From Pachypanchax playfairii (lineage: Eukaryota > Chordata > Actinopteri > Cyprinodontiformes > Aplocheilidae): a DNA stretch of 64,000 nt. The first letter of the stretch is position 1; every line of letters starts with the position of its first letter. The notes below the pieces were generated by a model, which did no database searches, was not told the origin of the DNA, and saw nothing but the letters and a program-made list of their open reading frames with translations. A program made the position numbers and the translations under genes. Below, piece after piece: positions 37,041 through 44,386 of the stretch. Location of the stretch: assembly GCA_006937955.1 (NCBI GenBank), contig SSNP01000051.1:2590555-2654554 (forward strand), given 5' to 3'.

Positions 37041-37522
37041 ATCTCACCTCCAATGTCTGGCCTCAGTGTCTTGTCGTACTCCCTCAGCAGCGTGTTGAGG
37101 ATCCGTGTTGCGTCCTCCTGGTGCGACCTGGGGACCAGCATCTGGTTGACAGTGGTGTCATGGAGATCCTCGTCATCGTCGCCATAATCCAGTAGATCAG
37201 AACTTAAATAAATGAACAAATAAATGAGAATTCGACTGAAAGGTAATTTATTCTCTTCAAATCAAGCTGAAAACATATCAAGCAGCAAGGCGTCACACTC
37301 CAGTCACATTTTAAGCAGTAAATGGTTGCTGGGACTTTTATTTATTTATTTCTAGAGGTTTTTCAGCGCGTGCGGGGAAAGCCCCTCCAATAAATAAATA
37401 ACACACGTCACCACCAAAATCTTTCACGTGCACAACTTTCCAATCAATCAGTCAATCACAGGTGGGACTCACCGAGCACCCTGAGCCAGCAGAAGTGTGA
37501 AGAGCACGAGCTTCACTGTCAT
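10552..37522 (-). CDS. gabrg3: GABA-A receptor gamma3 subunit, partial gene (coding exons 1-3)
   Basis: Joined CDS on the minus strand: 37522-37473, 37202-37048, 10619-10552 (273 nt, 91 codons), with the reading frame preserved across both junctions. It encodes the signal peptide and N-terminus of a GABA-A gamma subunit, the class that forms the benzodiazepine-site interface with alpha subunits. LLREYDKTLRPDIG followed by KPTVIDVGIYVNSIGPVSS is very close to mammalian gamma3. Gamma1 and gamma2 differ here (LLQGYDNKL or LLEGYDNKL, then RPTVIETD or KPTLIHTD). Lying downstream of gabra5 on the same strand fits the vertebrate GABRA5-GABRG3 order. The 221-bp exon 4 was not found in 1-10551, so intron 3 is at least 10.5 kb and the remainder of the gene is off the left edge. 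Confidence 0.93.
15043..16162 (+). mobile_element. second TTAA-flanked THAP element, decayed
   Basis: A 1120-bp segment flanked by TTAA (15039-15042, 16163-16166). The short inverted ends are AGGGGTTATGACATCA on the left and AGGTGTGATGACATCA on the right (reverse complement). It contains a broken THAP reading frame. It belongs to the same general type as the element at 2313-3625 but is a different family, with short rather than 315-bp inverted repeats. Confidence 0.72.
15353..15610 (+). pseudogene. broken THAP-domain ORF
   Basis: ATG at 15353 opens MATQTGTCCVQGCSTHAGSF with HSLPKDEKTREEWLKFIYGE, giving the first zinc-binding cysteines (CVQGC) and the conserved Trp. A TAG at 15497-15499 stops it. 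In the same frame, CSAHFT follows at 15506-15523, restoring the Cys-x-x-His signature, and then another stop occurs. A neighbouring frame carries the FHNLGEFKLGL and NSVPTL sequence expected from the end of the domain. So it has at least one stop and one frameshift and is not functional. It probably derives from the transposase of the surrounding element. Confidence 0.75.
18964..18985 (+). other. G-quadruplex motif
   Basis: Four G-runs (5, 4, 4 and 6 G) separated by single A residues on the plus strand form a canonical, very short-loop quadruplex motif. It lies in gabrg3 intron 2 on the strand opposite the transcript. Confidence 0.85.
20678..21407. mobile_element. hAT-like non-autonomous element
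   Basis: A 730-bp segment with inverted ends CAGTGGTGCC and (reverse complement of the right end) CAGTGGCGCC. It is flanked by GGTGGACC (20670-20677) and GCTGGACC (21408-21415), an 8-bp target duplication with one mismatch. Eight-bp duplications and CAG ends are the hAT hallmark. No transposase is visible. The interior contains GTGATGGGCGATATGGCC, a word I associate with another dispersed fish repeat, possibly nested. Confidence 0.65.
25021..25189. repeat. near-perfect hairpin, 79-bp arms
   Basis: The left arm 25021-25099 and right arm 25111-25189 are inverted copies with one visible mismatch, separated by an 11-bp loop (GGTTTACAGAA). The word TTTCAGGTCTA occurs just left of the hairpin and again about 40 bp right of it. 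The arms contain GCCGAAACATGTCAGCAAC, reminiscent of retroelement tails in fish. The origin is unresolved: a fold-back element or an inverted duplication made during repair. Confidence 0.9.
27637..27656 (+). other. G-rich quadruplex-like tract
   Basis: GGGTGGGTGG followed by T and a run of nine G can supply four G-runs of three with short loops. It lies in gabrg3 intron 2. Confidence 0.6.
28807..29393. mobile_element. third TTAA-flanked non-autonomous element
   Basis: A 587-bp segment flanked by TTAA (28803-28806, 29394-29397). The imperfect inverted ends are AGAGGTCGTTCTAT on the left and AGAGGCCATTTCAT on the right (reverse complement). No coding remnant is visible. The right part, AAATTTGTATGAAATGGCC, is a sequence I associate with a common fish MITE. 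The family is unassigned. Confidence 0.5.
31301..32550 (-). mobile_element. Tc1/mariner element A, apparently intact
   Basis: A 1250-bp element flanked by TA dinucleotides (31299-31300 and 32551-32552). The ends are inverted over about 30 bp, beginning CACTATATTACCAGAAGTAT on the left and CATTATATTACCAAAAGTAT on the right (reverse complement), with few mismatches. It encodes one uninterrupted transposase in the same orientation as gabrg3 and lies in gabrg3 intron 2. The long, undamaged ORF suggests a young insertion. Confidence 0.95.
31384..32415 (-). CDS. Tc1-family transposase (343 aa)
   Basis: A full-length DD34E cut-and-paste transposase, the usual size for Tc1. The N-terminal paired-like helix-turn-helix DNA-binding region spans about residues 1-110, with a GRPR-type motif (PRSGRPRKV) near 57-64. 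The catalytic triad is Asp154 (LWSDES), Asp245 (FQHDCAP) and Glu280 (DLNPIE), with exactly 34 residues between the last two. The glycine-rich box FGGGGTMVWGCF is present. The start MGRSQEL at 32415 was chosen because it matches the normal start of the family; the frame stays open to 32514, inside the element. No stop or frameshift is seen. Its product would bind the ends of this element or related copies; activity is not shown by sequence alone. Confidence 0.95.
   Translation of the reverse strand: MGRSQELSEFQRGTVIGCHLCNKSSREISSLLNIPQSTVSSIITKWKRLGTTATQPRSGRPRKVTERGQRMLKRIVQRGRRLSAQSIATELQTSCDLQISPSTVRRELHGMGFHGRAAAAKPHITKCNAKRRMQWCKARRHWPLEQWRRVLWSDESRFSIWQSDGRVWVWRLPGERYISDCIVPTVKFGGGGTMVWGCFSGAGLGPLVPVKGTLNASGYQSILDNSMLPTLWEQFGAGPFLFQHDCAPVHKARSIKTWMTESGVDELDWPAQSPDLNPIENLWDELERRLRARPSRPTSVCDLTNALLEEWSKMPINTLLNLVDSLPSRVEAVIAAKGGPTSY
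32650..34251 (+). mobile_element. Tc1/mariner element B with 200-bp inverted repeats
   Basis: A 1602-bp element flanked by TA (32648-32649 and 34252-34253). The left inverted repeat is 32650-32849 and the right is 34052-34251, near-identical and 200 bp each, beginning CARTGGGGCAAAAAAGTATT. Long repeats of this kind, with transposase-binding sites at both their outer and inner ends, are typical of the IR/DR group that includes Sleeping Beauty relatives. It is inserted antisense to gabrg3, only 99 bp from element A. Confidence 0.96.
33013..34035 (+). CDS. Tc1-family transposase (340 aa), Sleeping-Beauty-like
   Basis: An uninterrupted 340-residue DD34E transposase starting MAKTKELSKDTRNKIVDLH, the family's standard start and length. 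The paired-like DNA-binding domain covers about residues 1-110, with an AT-hook-like PRSGAPRK near 56-63. The triad is Asp153 (WSDETKIELFG), Asp244 (FQHDNDPKHT) and Glu279 (DLNPIENLW). The glycine box KHGGGNIMLWGCF is present. Its sequence clearly differs from the other transposase in this window, so the two elements belong to separate families. The clean frame and matching inverted repeats suggest recent arrival or activity. Confidence 0.96.
   Translation: MAKTKELSKDTRNKIVDLHQAGKTESAIGKQLGVKKSTVGAIIRKWKTYKTTDNLPRSGAPRKISPRGVKMITRTVSKNPRTTRRDLVNDLQRAGTKVTKATISNTLRRQGLKSCSDRRVPLLKPGHVQARLRFAREHLDDPEVDWENIIWSDETKIELFGRNSTCRVWRGKNAELDPKNTIPTVKHGGGNIMLWGCFSARGPGRLIRVKERMNGAVYRKILSENLLPSARALKMRRGWVFQHDNDPKHTAWATKEWLRKKHFKVLEWPSQSPDLNPIENLWRELKVRVAQRQPQNITALEEICMEEWAKIPATVCENLLKTYRKRLTSAITNKGYITKY
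36996..37038. repeat. CA/TG microsatellite beside the gabrg3 exon 2 donor
   Basis: A (CA)n run of roughly 20 units on the plus strand with one CC interruption near the left end. In the gabrg3 sense strand it reads (TG)n starting about 9 nt after the exon 2 splice donor. Confidence 0.95.
37048..37202 (-). CDS. gabrg3: gabrg3 coding exon 2 (155 bp), N-terminal helix
   Basis: The acceptor is TTTAAG and the donor is GGAG|GTGAG. The exon encodes an acidic mature N-terminus (SDLLDYGDDDEDL), then QMLVPRSHQEDATRILNTL and LREYDKTLRPDIG, the family's N-terminal alpha-helix. A (TG)n repeat in the sense strand begins about 9 nt inside the following intron. The acceptor has a weak pyrimidine tract, but the reading frame, protein match and AG support it. 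Confidence 0.92.
37203..37472 (-). other. gabrg3 intron 1
   Basis: A 270-bp intron between the signal-peptide exon and exon 2. It contains a short TTTATTTATTTATTT run near 37338 and nothing else I can identify. Confidence 0.85.
37473..37522 (-). CDS. gabrg3: gabrg3 coding exon 1, signal peptide
   Basis: The exon encodes MTVKLVLFTLLLAQGA plus two bases of an Arg codon, then a CG|GTGAGT donor. It is a typical short, Leu-rich secretory signal peptide. The start at 37522 was chosen because it places the hydrophobic core directly after the Met, as in mammalian gamma3. The frame stays open upstream with ATGs at 37621 and 37681, giving an Ala-rich possible extension that I regard as 5' UTR. Confidence 0.88.
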
Positions 37523-38350
37523 TTTCCCACGCGCGGATGGCAGCTCGGCTCGCGGGAACAGCTGGATGGAGAACCCGGCGCGCGCTGCTGCAGGCGCCGC
37601 CGCGGCTGCTGCTGCTCCCATCTGGCACCAGGAGCCTACAGTAGGTGTGCGCCCATCGATCCCAGATCTGAACTTCCTCATTCGCCCACGCACTCTCTGC
37701 TGGTCCCGCGCGTCATGTGAGACCACACAGCAGCGGTCCTTCTTCTCTCCCCCTCCTCCTCTTCCTCACCTCCAGGCTTCTACGCCCGCCTTCGGTCCTC
37801 CTCGCTCCTCGCAGGAGGGCTTCCTCCGGGAAGCCACCCGGAGATCAGTCAGGGTGATGAGTCCAGCGGGATGGGGTGTGGATGAAGGAGAGGAGAGAAG
37901 AGGAGGTGGGTGTTCGGCGCCTCCCTCCCGCCTCTAGAACTCTTGAGGGGCCAAACAGACCTGTTCGGGTGACGCTGTCCGCCTTTAGTGGAGCTTCCGT
38001 GACTCATACAGAGGGTCCACGGTCAGTGCGCACTAGCTGACTCCATCCAGCTGGGGAACAAAACAAAACACCTATGTCCACGCGACTTCACAAGAGTGAT
38101 AAATTTTTCCCTCCGGCGCCCGTTAACACCTTATTTCGGAGATTTTTCAGATTAAATGGGCCCTCCACTCCAAACAAACCCGAAAGAACAAGTGGAACCT
38201 GTTTAAACTCGACCGATCCGTCCTAATGTGCCCCCTTTTGAAACAGAAACGTCAGAAATTCCCGACATAGAGCGACGTTCGTGATGATGATCACACCTGG
38301 AAGTCTAATTGGACTTTAGATCTCTCATTCGCGCGCGAGGAAAGTAAAGC
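37523..38350 (-). promoter_or_regulatory. gabrg3: CpG-rich 5' flank / probable gabrg3 promoter
   Basis: The stretch immediately upstream of the gabrg3 start codon is visibly GC- and CpG-rich. It includes GCGCGCG and GCCGCCGCGG runs around 37575-37605 and GGCGCC sites, in contrast to the AT-rich surroundings. A pyrimidine-rich tract lies at 37740-37770. This looks like a CpG-island promoter with the 5' UTR. I see no convincing TATA box, and the transcription start cannot be fixed by eye. Confidence 0.5.
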
Positions 38351-39490
38351 TTTCCGAGAGGCGACACTGCCCTCTGGTGGCTGAAGGCAGAACAACAAGC
38401 GGCGGGAAATGACCAGATCCTTCACTATAAAATCGTAACAACGGGATTATCTTCATAACCTGCTGGAATTACGAACCAACAAAGACAAATACAATAAGAA
38501 AATTATTTTAAACAATAAACAAAATCATAATATATATATACATATATATCTACTTCCAGTTGAAAATACACATTTTTATACACATATTCTCCCTGGCCAT
38601 TTTATTGACCAGTTCTGTTGATTGTCAAAACAATTACCAAACAAGCATCAGGGAATACACATCATGTGCGTTTAGCTGATAAATTGTGATGCTCTCATGA
38701 CAAAGATTTCCCAGGAATGTTTGTGACTCTTTACCACGAAGAGTTAAGCCAGTTCTTACAACAAATGGCAAGATGTACCTAATAAAGTGTCCTATGAGGG
38801 TTTATCCTACATGTACTATTTTGTTTTATTCTGCAGAATAAAATACTCCATATGGTTATTAAATAATCTCAATCTGAGCACATTTGTCTTAAACTAGTAA
38901 CTACAAAACAGTTTAGTTATGATTTATAAGTGCAGAAACTGAAAGGATACGCAAAATGAAATTAAGTCATTTTTTATGATCTTTTATTGTTCATGGAAGC
39001 TGATTGAAGCTCTGGCACAACAAACAAGAAGTTGTCTTCTCTGCAGTGACCACAAACAAGTGCTACAGTCAAATTTGCAGCTTTAATGGCAGATTTTCAG
39101 CAAAAGCAACATTTGAGCAACAGCAGTGCTTTTAATATTGGCGGTGTTCTATACAGCAGCTCTGTTTTCCCTTTTTATTAGATCCTTTTTGAAGTATAAC
39201 ACACAAATACAAGAAATCAGACCAGTTACAAAGCTTTCGTGTTGCCAAACGTTTTCTCAGAAAGTATTTAATGTTCTTCGTTTATGCTTTAAAAAAAACA
39301 AACAAAAAGCATTTCATGCATTTAGTCGTTTTTTTTAAGTTTCCAGGGGTAAGATAGGGGTCCAATAGTTGTTCCTGGAATCATTCCTAACGTGGGGTCG
39401 CCGCAGCTTCCCAGACATCCCACTCATCGTATTCCTGTTTGACTGTCCAATAACAGCAGGTGAAGGACAGCTCAATGAACCGGTGCTTAC

Positions 39491-39586
39491 GATGGATGGA
39501 TGGATGGATGGATGGATGGATGGATGGATGGATGGATGGATGGATGGATGGATGGATGGATGGTCGGATGGTCGGTCGGTCGGTCG
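39491..39586. repeat. GGAT tetranucleotide microsatellite
   Basis: About 18 clean GGAT units (39491-39562) run into a GGTC-variant tail (to 39586). Reading frames with repeated DGWM or HPSI across it are artefacts. Confidence 0.97.
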
Positions 39587-40542
39587 CTGGACAAGCTGCC
39601 ATGACTTCCAAAACTCGACTTAAGTCCATCCAAGCTTGAAGGCCAAAGATCAGTCCTGAAGATTTTGATGAAAACAAGAACCAAAAAATTACTTTGTACA
39701 TTTTGTCCTTAAGGGATGCTGAAGGACTCGCAGAGGTGTTGAAGGAGCAAAGTCTGAGGCAAACATGCCACAAAAGAAGTCAGAATAAGATTCACTTCAG
39801 ATGGACTTCCTCAAGGTGTTTAACTTAAGGTCCAGAGCAGCAAAGGAAAAAGTTCAACCTCTTTGATCAGTAAAGTTTCATGTTTCAAGGGTATATTTAC
39901 TTTCTACTACAGCTTTGAAATGCCCTGAAGTTCTAGGAGAGGGTGATGAGTTAATTCAAGGAGTACCGATGGCAGGGCGTTCCTTTTGCTGAGAATGCGG
40001 GTTCTTTAGTACCTGAGTATGACTCACCGCAGACCAACAAGCCCCACATGCTGTGCTTTGGAGGTCCTCGTCAATAACACCTCGATTCAAAGCCTCCAGC
40101 TTGATGAGTTCTTACAAACAGGTCAAAAGAAAAGTCTTAGTTAACCAAGCTATGAGGAGACAATGAGACAACAGTAAACAAACTGTAAAAAAAAAAAAAC
40201 GAATTAATTCTTAATTAACAGAAAGTCAGTATTAGACTTTGGTATTGTTAAATTTAAGGGCTTAAATATTTTTTATACCAAAGGAAAAAGATTGCAAATA
40301 AAAAGCTATTTACATGATTCCCAAATTACTTGAGTTGTATCACTTCACATTTGTCCCCCAACTGCAAGTAAAACAGAAAACCAAACAATTAAGAATGAGA
40401 GAAAAACATTATCTGCTTGAAAATTTTAACCTCGTTTGTCAAACAAGAATTCCAACTAAATAGAAGAACTGGTTAATAGAAAGTCAGGCACATTTACCTT
40501 TTTGGGAAAAACCCAAAACAATCTATTCGCAGCTGAGCTAAT

Positions 40543-40598
40543 TTTACTAGCTAGCTAATTAGCGAGCCCACTGTCTTGCTAATTAGCTAGCTAGTAAA
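40543..40598. repeat. palindrome with 21-bp perfect arms
   Basis: The arms TTTACTAGCTAGCTAATTAGC (without its last base: 20 bp, 40543-40562) and the inverse copy ending at 40598 surround a 14-bp loop. It lies between gabra5 and gabrg3. It could be a small MITE remnant or a cruciform-prone site; no function is implied. Confidence 0.8.
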
Positions 40599-42493
40599 TG
40601 AAAAAAACTTTTCTTCATCTTTGTACAATTTTTTAGTCAAAGAAATTTTTGTGCAACTTTATACATAAGTTGTTAGAAGGACACAGAATAAATGGCACAC
40701 TGCGGAGAAAATAACAAATTTGTGACTGACTAGCATGTTCCCAAGGTGCTAGCAAGTGATCAAAGTTTAAGAATTGCGTTGCTTTCGTGAAATTTGTATA
40801 GATAAACAACAACAAATACGTTAGAGCTGTTAGTATTTTAGTTAAAAATAACCAATAATTTAAAGTTAATCTCTTTTAAAGTGGGTTTCTGTGGAAAGGT
40901 TCTAAACAATTAACATCTTACCTGTTTTAGATCCATGTCCAAGATAATTTTTTTTTTTTAACAAAGATTACAACAGACTGGACTGATGAGCTAATGGTCA
41001 ACCAAAACTGGGAGCGTTTCAAACTTTACTAAATGGATTTCTGCCATTTAAAAAAAATAAACATCCCAAAAACTTGAATGAAGGATATGAACATTTATTT
41101 GTAAACATCGCTAGCATCACTTTTTTCTTACATGTTATTCATGTAAAAATCTGTGGTTATATTTGCAGAAGCAGAATGGCGGCAGCCGCAGCTAGCTAGC
41201 TGTGTGTCTTCCTGTGCAGCCTGAGGCACTTCCTGTTGGTTTATCAAACAATTTATGCCAAGACATGAAACTGAGAGCGGTCTAAAAGTTCTGAAAATGT
41301 TTGCATGAAACGCAGCAACGACAAAAGATACTGGTCCTGTACTGGCTGTTAGCTTGTCAGAACTAAACTCTGTTTCTTCAAACTGAAGCCCTTCCAAGAA
41401 CTTTCTACAATGAGTAACAAATTAATTATTTACATTCTTTCCACAGATACCCACTGCAAAAAAATAATATAAATTATATTAGTCCTGATTACTGTACAGT
41501 AAAGCAAGGATCTGGAGTTTTTGGAGCTTGAGACAGCGTGTCCACCTGTCTAAACGGTGTCGTCCATCTCACTGAATGATGGTCTCCAAACACTCTCGCA
41601 TGTTTCTGCTGATTTGTAAATGGCACAGTGCATTTCCAGGATTGCTCTCCCAGCTGTGTATATTAGTTTCACAGCTGAGTGAACAAGGCTTAAAATTCAC
41701 TTAAATCACATATCAAGTCCCACATGCATGCTAACACATCATTTAATGGTGTCCTTATACTTTGTAGGGCAAAGCGGATTTTCTGGTATTTTTGTCCCAT
41801 ATGTTCTCTTCTTCAGGACCTTGTATAATAACAACCTCACAAATCATTTTTCACTCTCGGGCTGTGTTTTTGGAATACATGCCTGTCCTTGAGAAACAAG
41901 AAAAAATACATTTACTGGATTTTAAAAAAGGTGGTATTTTTAAAAGCTAAACTATCACTAGATCTGCAGCATTATTCTTGACCTGCTTTCTCCTCAAGAT
42001 GTGGAATTAGATGCTTTTTTAGATGTTTTTTTTTTTTGTCAGATCCAAACAAAGTGTGCTTCTGCATTTTAAGCAATGATTGACATACACATGGCTGTAT
42101 TCAAGACAAAAGAAGAGTCAGTAGTTCCCTGTTCAGGAAAACGTCATGCAGACTGCAGCAGAATAAGATGAGAAAGAAGCGAAGCACCTGCTTTTCTGTT
42201 TCGTTGAAGCAGTTTCTTCATTATCAAGCAGTTTTTTTAGGCCACAAGAACAGGAAAGGGATTCTGGTGCAGCCTTGCATCCATTCAAAGTGCCTGAATT
42301 AGATAGCTGGATATAGTTTTTGTTCTTCAAGCGCAGAGATGAGATTTTTTTTCCTTTTTCTCAAAGCCGAGACTTTACTACTACAATCATTTTATCTCTC
42401 CCTTATTTGTCCAACTGATCTCCCATTAGCCTCAGCCCCCCCTCACAAACTTAGTCTCTTAGAAAAAAAAAAATCAGTAGAAGAAGAAAGCAA

Positions 42494-42793
42494 TTATGTT
42501 GAAGTGATGACTCCTTTCACCACCGGTTCTCTGTTCAGGTATGTGGCCCAGTAGACGAGGTTGAAGGTTCCGAAGAGGACGGGGAACACTATCCGCGACA
42601 TCTTGTCGATCTTGCTGACGCTGTTATAGGTTTTCTTCGGGTCCACCATTTTGCTCTCCGAGGCTCGCAGCTGCACTGACGTCGTGTTGGAGATGGTGGA
42701 GATGGAGACGTCCTTGGTCAGGTTTGGGGTGTAGTTGACGCCCGCAGAGCAAACGTTGTTGGGCTTTTTCGAAAGCACCATCGGATCTCGTTT
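42494..42793 (-). CDS. gabra5: gabra5 last coding exon, M3-M4 loop, TM4 and stop
   Basis: The exon starts after a CCGTAG acceptor with KRDPMVLSKKP and runs 99 codons to a stop at 42496-42494. It contains a short cytoplasmic loop with SNTTSV and KKTYNSVSKIDKMSRIVFP, then TM4 and the tail REPVVKGVITST. SNTTSV and the REPVxKG tail are the clearest alpha5 marks. A possible poly(A) signal (AATAAA on the minus strand) is at 41099-41094, 1.4 kb downstream, but I could not single out the real 3' end. Confidence 0.95.
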   Translation of the reverse strand, partial: KRDPMVLSKKPNNVCSAGVNYTPNLTKDVSISTISNTTSVQLRASESKMVDPKKTYNSVSKIDKMSRIVFPVLFGTFNLVYWATYLNREPVVKGVITST

Positions 42794-44309
42794 CTACGGC
42801 AAGACAAGTCAGAATAAACACCGGGTTAACTGATTACGTATGTCTGCGATGGTTTAAGGGAAATAAGATATCAATTTGCACAAACTGAGAAGTGGACACT
42901 CGTTCCTGAATCTTGGATAGAACATGCGTGCCAACACATCCTACCTTGGGGTGCTGCGCCTCCAGAGCCTTCTTCCCGTCCCAGGCCCAGCTCCTCTTAG
43001 TGAAGTAGTTAACTGTGGCGAACTCGATGAGCGCCGAAAAGACGAAGGCGTAGCAGACGGCGATGAACCAATCCATTGCTGTTGCGTAGGCCACTTTGGG
43101 AAGCGAGTTCCTGGCGCTAATGCTGAGCGTGGTCATGGTCAGCACTGTGGTTACACCTACCAGAAAACAATAGAGATTGTTGACCATCTTATATCTCCTC
43201 CTACTCTGTTAATGTCGGATCTTTTTTAATATGGTGGCACTGTGAATGATAAAAAACAGGAAATGAGGGAATTGAACTCTCACCAAACACAGTCCTGGCA
43301 GGAACGGACTCTCGGTTTAGCCAAAAAGACACCTGGGAGAGGATTACAGTCATGAAACATGGCATGTACGTCTGGATGACAAAGTAACCGATCTTCCTCT
43401 TCAGGTAGAAGTGGGCCATCATCACGGTGTACCGTCCTGAGGAAGAACAATACAAAAAACATGTCAGAGACACAGAATGAAGGTTAGATTTATGTCTGGA
43501 ACAAAGAAATGTTTATTTTATTGTATTTTCATTATTGGATTTAGTCTGAAGAACTTGTTGCACCTGCTGCTTCAAAAAATAACAAAAGTCACATAGTATG
43601 TCATAGTCTTGTGTTCCACAGTTAGAACTATGAATTTAAAGATTCAAAGATTTAAAAATTCTGGATGATGTTTCTTATTTATGAAGATCCTTGTGTTTTT
43701 ACCAATTTGAAGGTGCACAAACATTAACAGTTTGAAAATGGCAAGTTTTCACATGTTTTTTGTGTATAAAACTTCAGACGAATACATTGACGCAGCGATC
43801 TAAAAATGTATCGATTTATTGCTCAGATGCCGTATCATGATATTTTGGTATCACATATTGTATCATATTATTTCTATACAAAGCCAGTTTGTTCATACAA
43901 GAGTTAAATATTTATGCACAACTTTACTTTTTTACAGCATATTGGGATGAAGGAAATTTTCATATCTTATAAATCAATATTTCCCAATAAACATGCCAAT
44001 GTAGCTGATATAGAGATGATACCAGACACAATAGTATCGCCTTGTTCGTGTAATAAAACAATAAGAATGCAGAATAAAATGCAGTGGGATGGAATAGTGA
44101 TAAAAAAGAGATTAAAGTGAAAAATAAGCGCAAGTGACGTTAATTACAGTGAGAACACGACGATGGATTATCATGTGTCTAAAGTCCGAGCTTCAACAAC
44201 TGCTGATGAGATAGAGAACACAGGCTTGTACTGGAGGCTTTCAAAATTAAAAAAAAAAAATCCTCTCCACATCAGCCGTTTACGGCTGCAGGCACTGGAT
44301 AACTATATA

Positions 44310-44386
<77 letters not shown>

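Larger units (their letters stand above)
10620..37047 (-). other. gabrg3 intron 2 (26.4 kb)
   Basis: A large intron between coding exons 2 and 3. Mobile elements and structural repeats inside it are listed separately. The stretches 10620-15038, 16463-20669, 21416-25020, 25190-28802, 29398-31298 and 34254-36994 hold no gene I can support; they are AT-rich with scattered homopolymers and short G-rich tracts. Conserved regulatory elements may be present but cannot be recognised without alignment. Confidence 0.85.
37523..42493. other. intergenic region between gabra5 and gabrg3
   Basis: About 5 kb separate the gabra5 stop codon from the gabrg3 start, and it must hold the gabra5 3' UTR, the gabrg3 promoter and the 5' UTR. 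It contains the CpG-rich flank, a GGAT microsatellite, a 21-bp-arm palindrome and AT-rich sequence. AATAAA on the minus strand at 41099-41094 is one candidate gabra5 poly(A) signal. No other gene is seen. Confidence 0.75.

Noticed and set aside
39369..39773. Reading frames with repeated DGWM or HPSI
   Set aside because: They are translations of the GGAT microsatellite and have no other domain.
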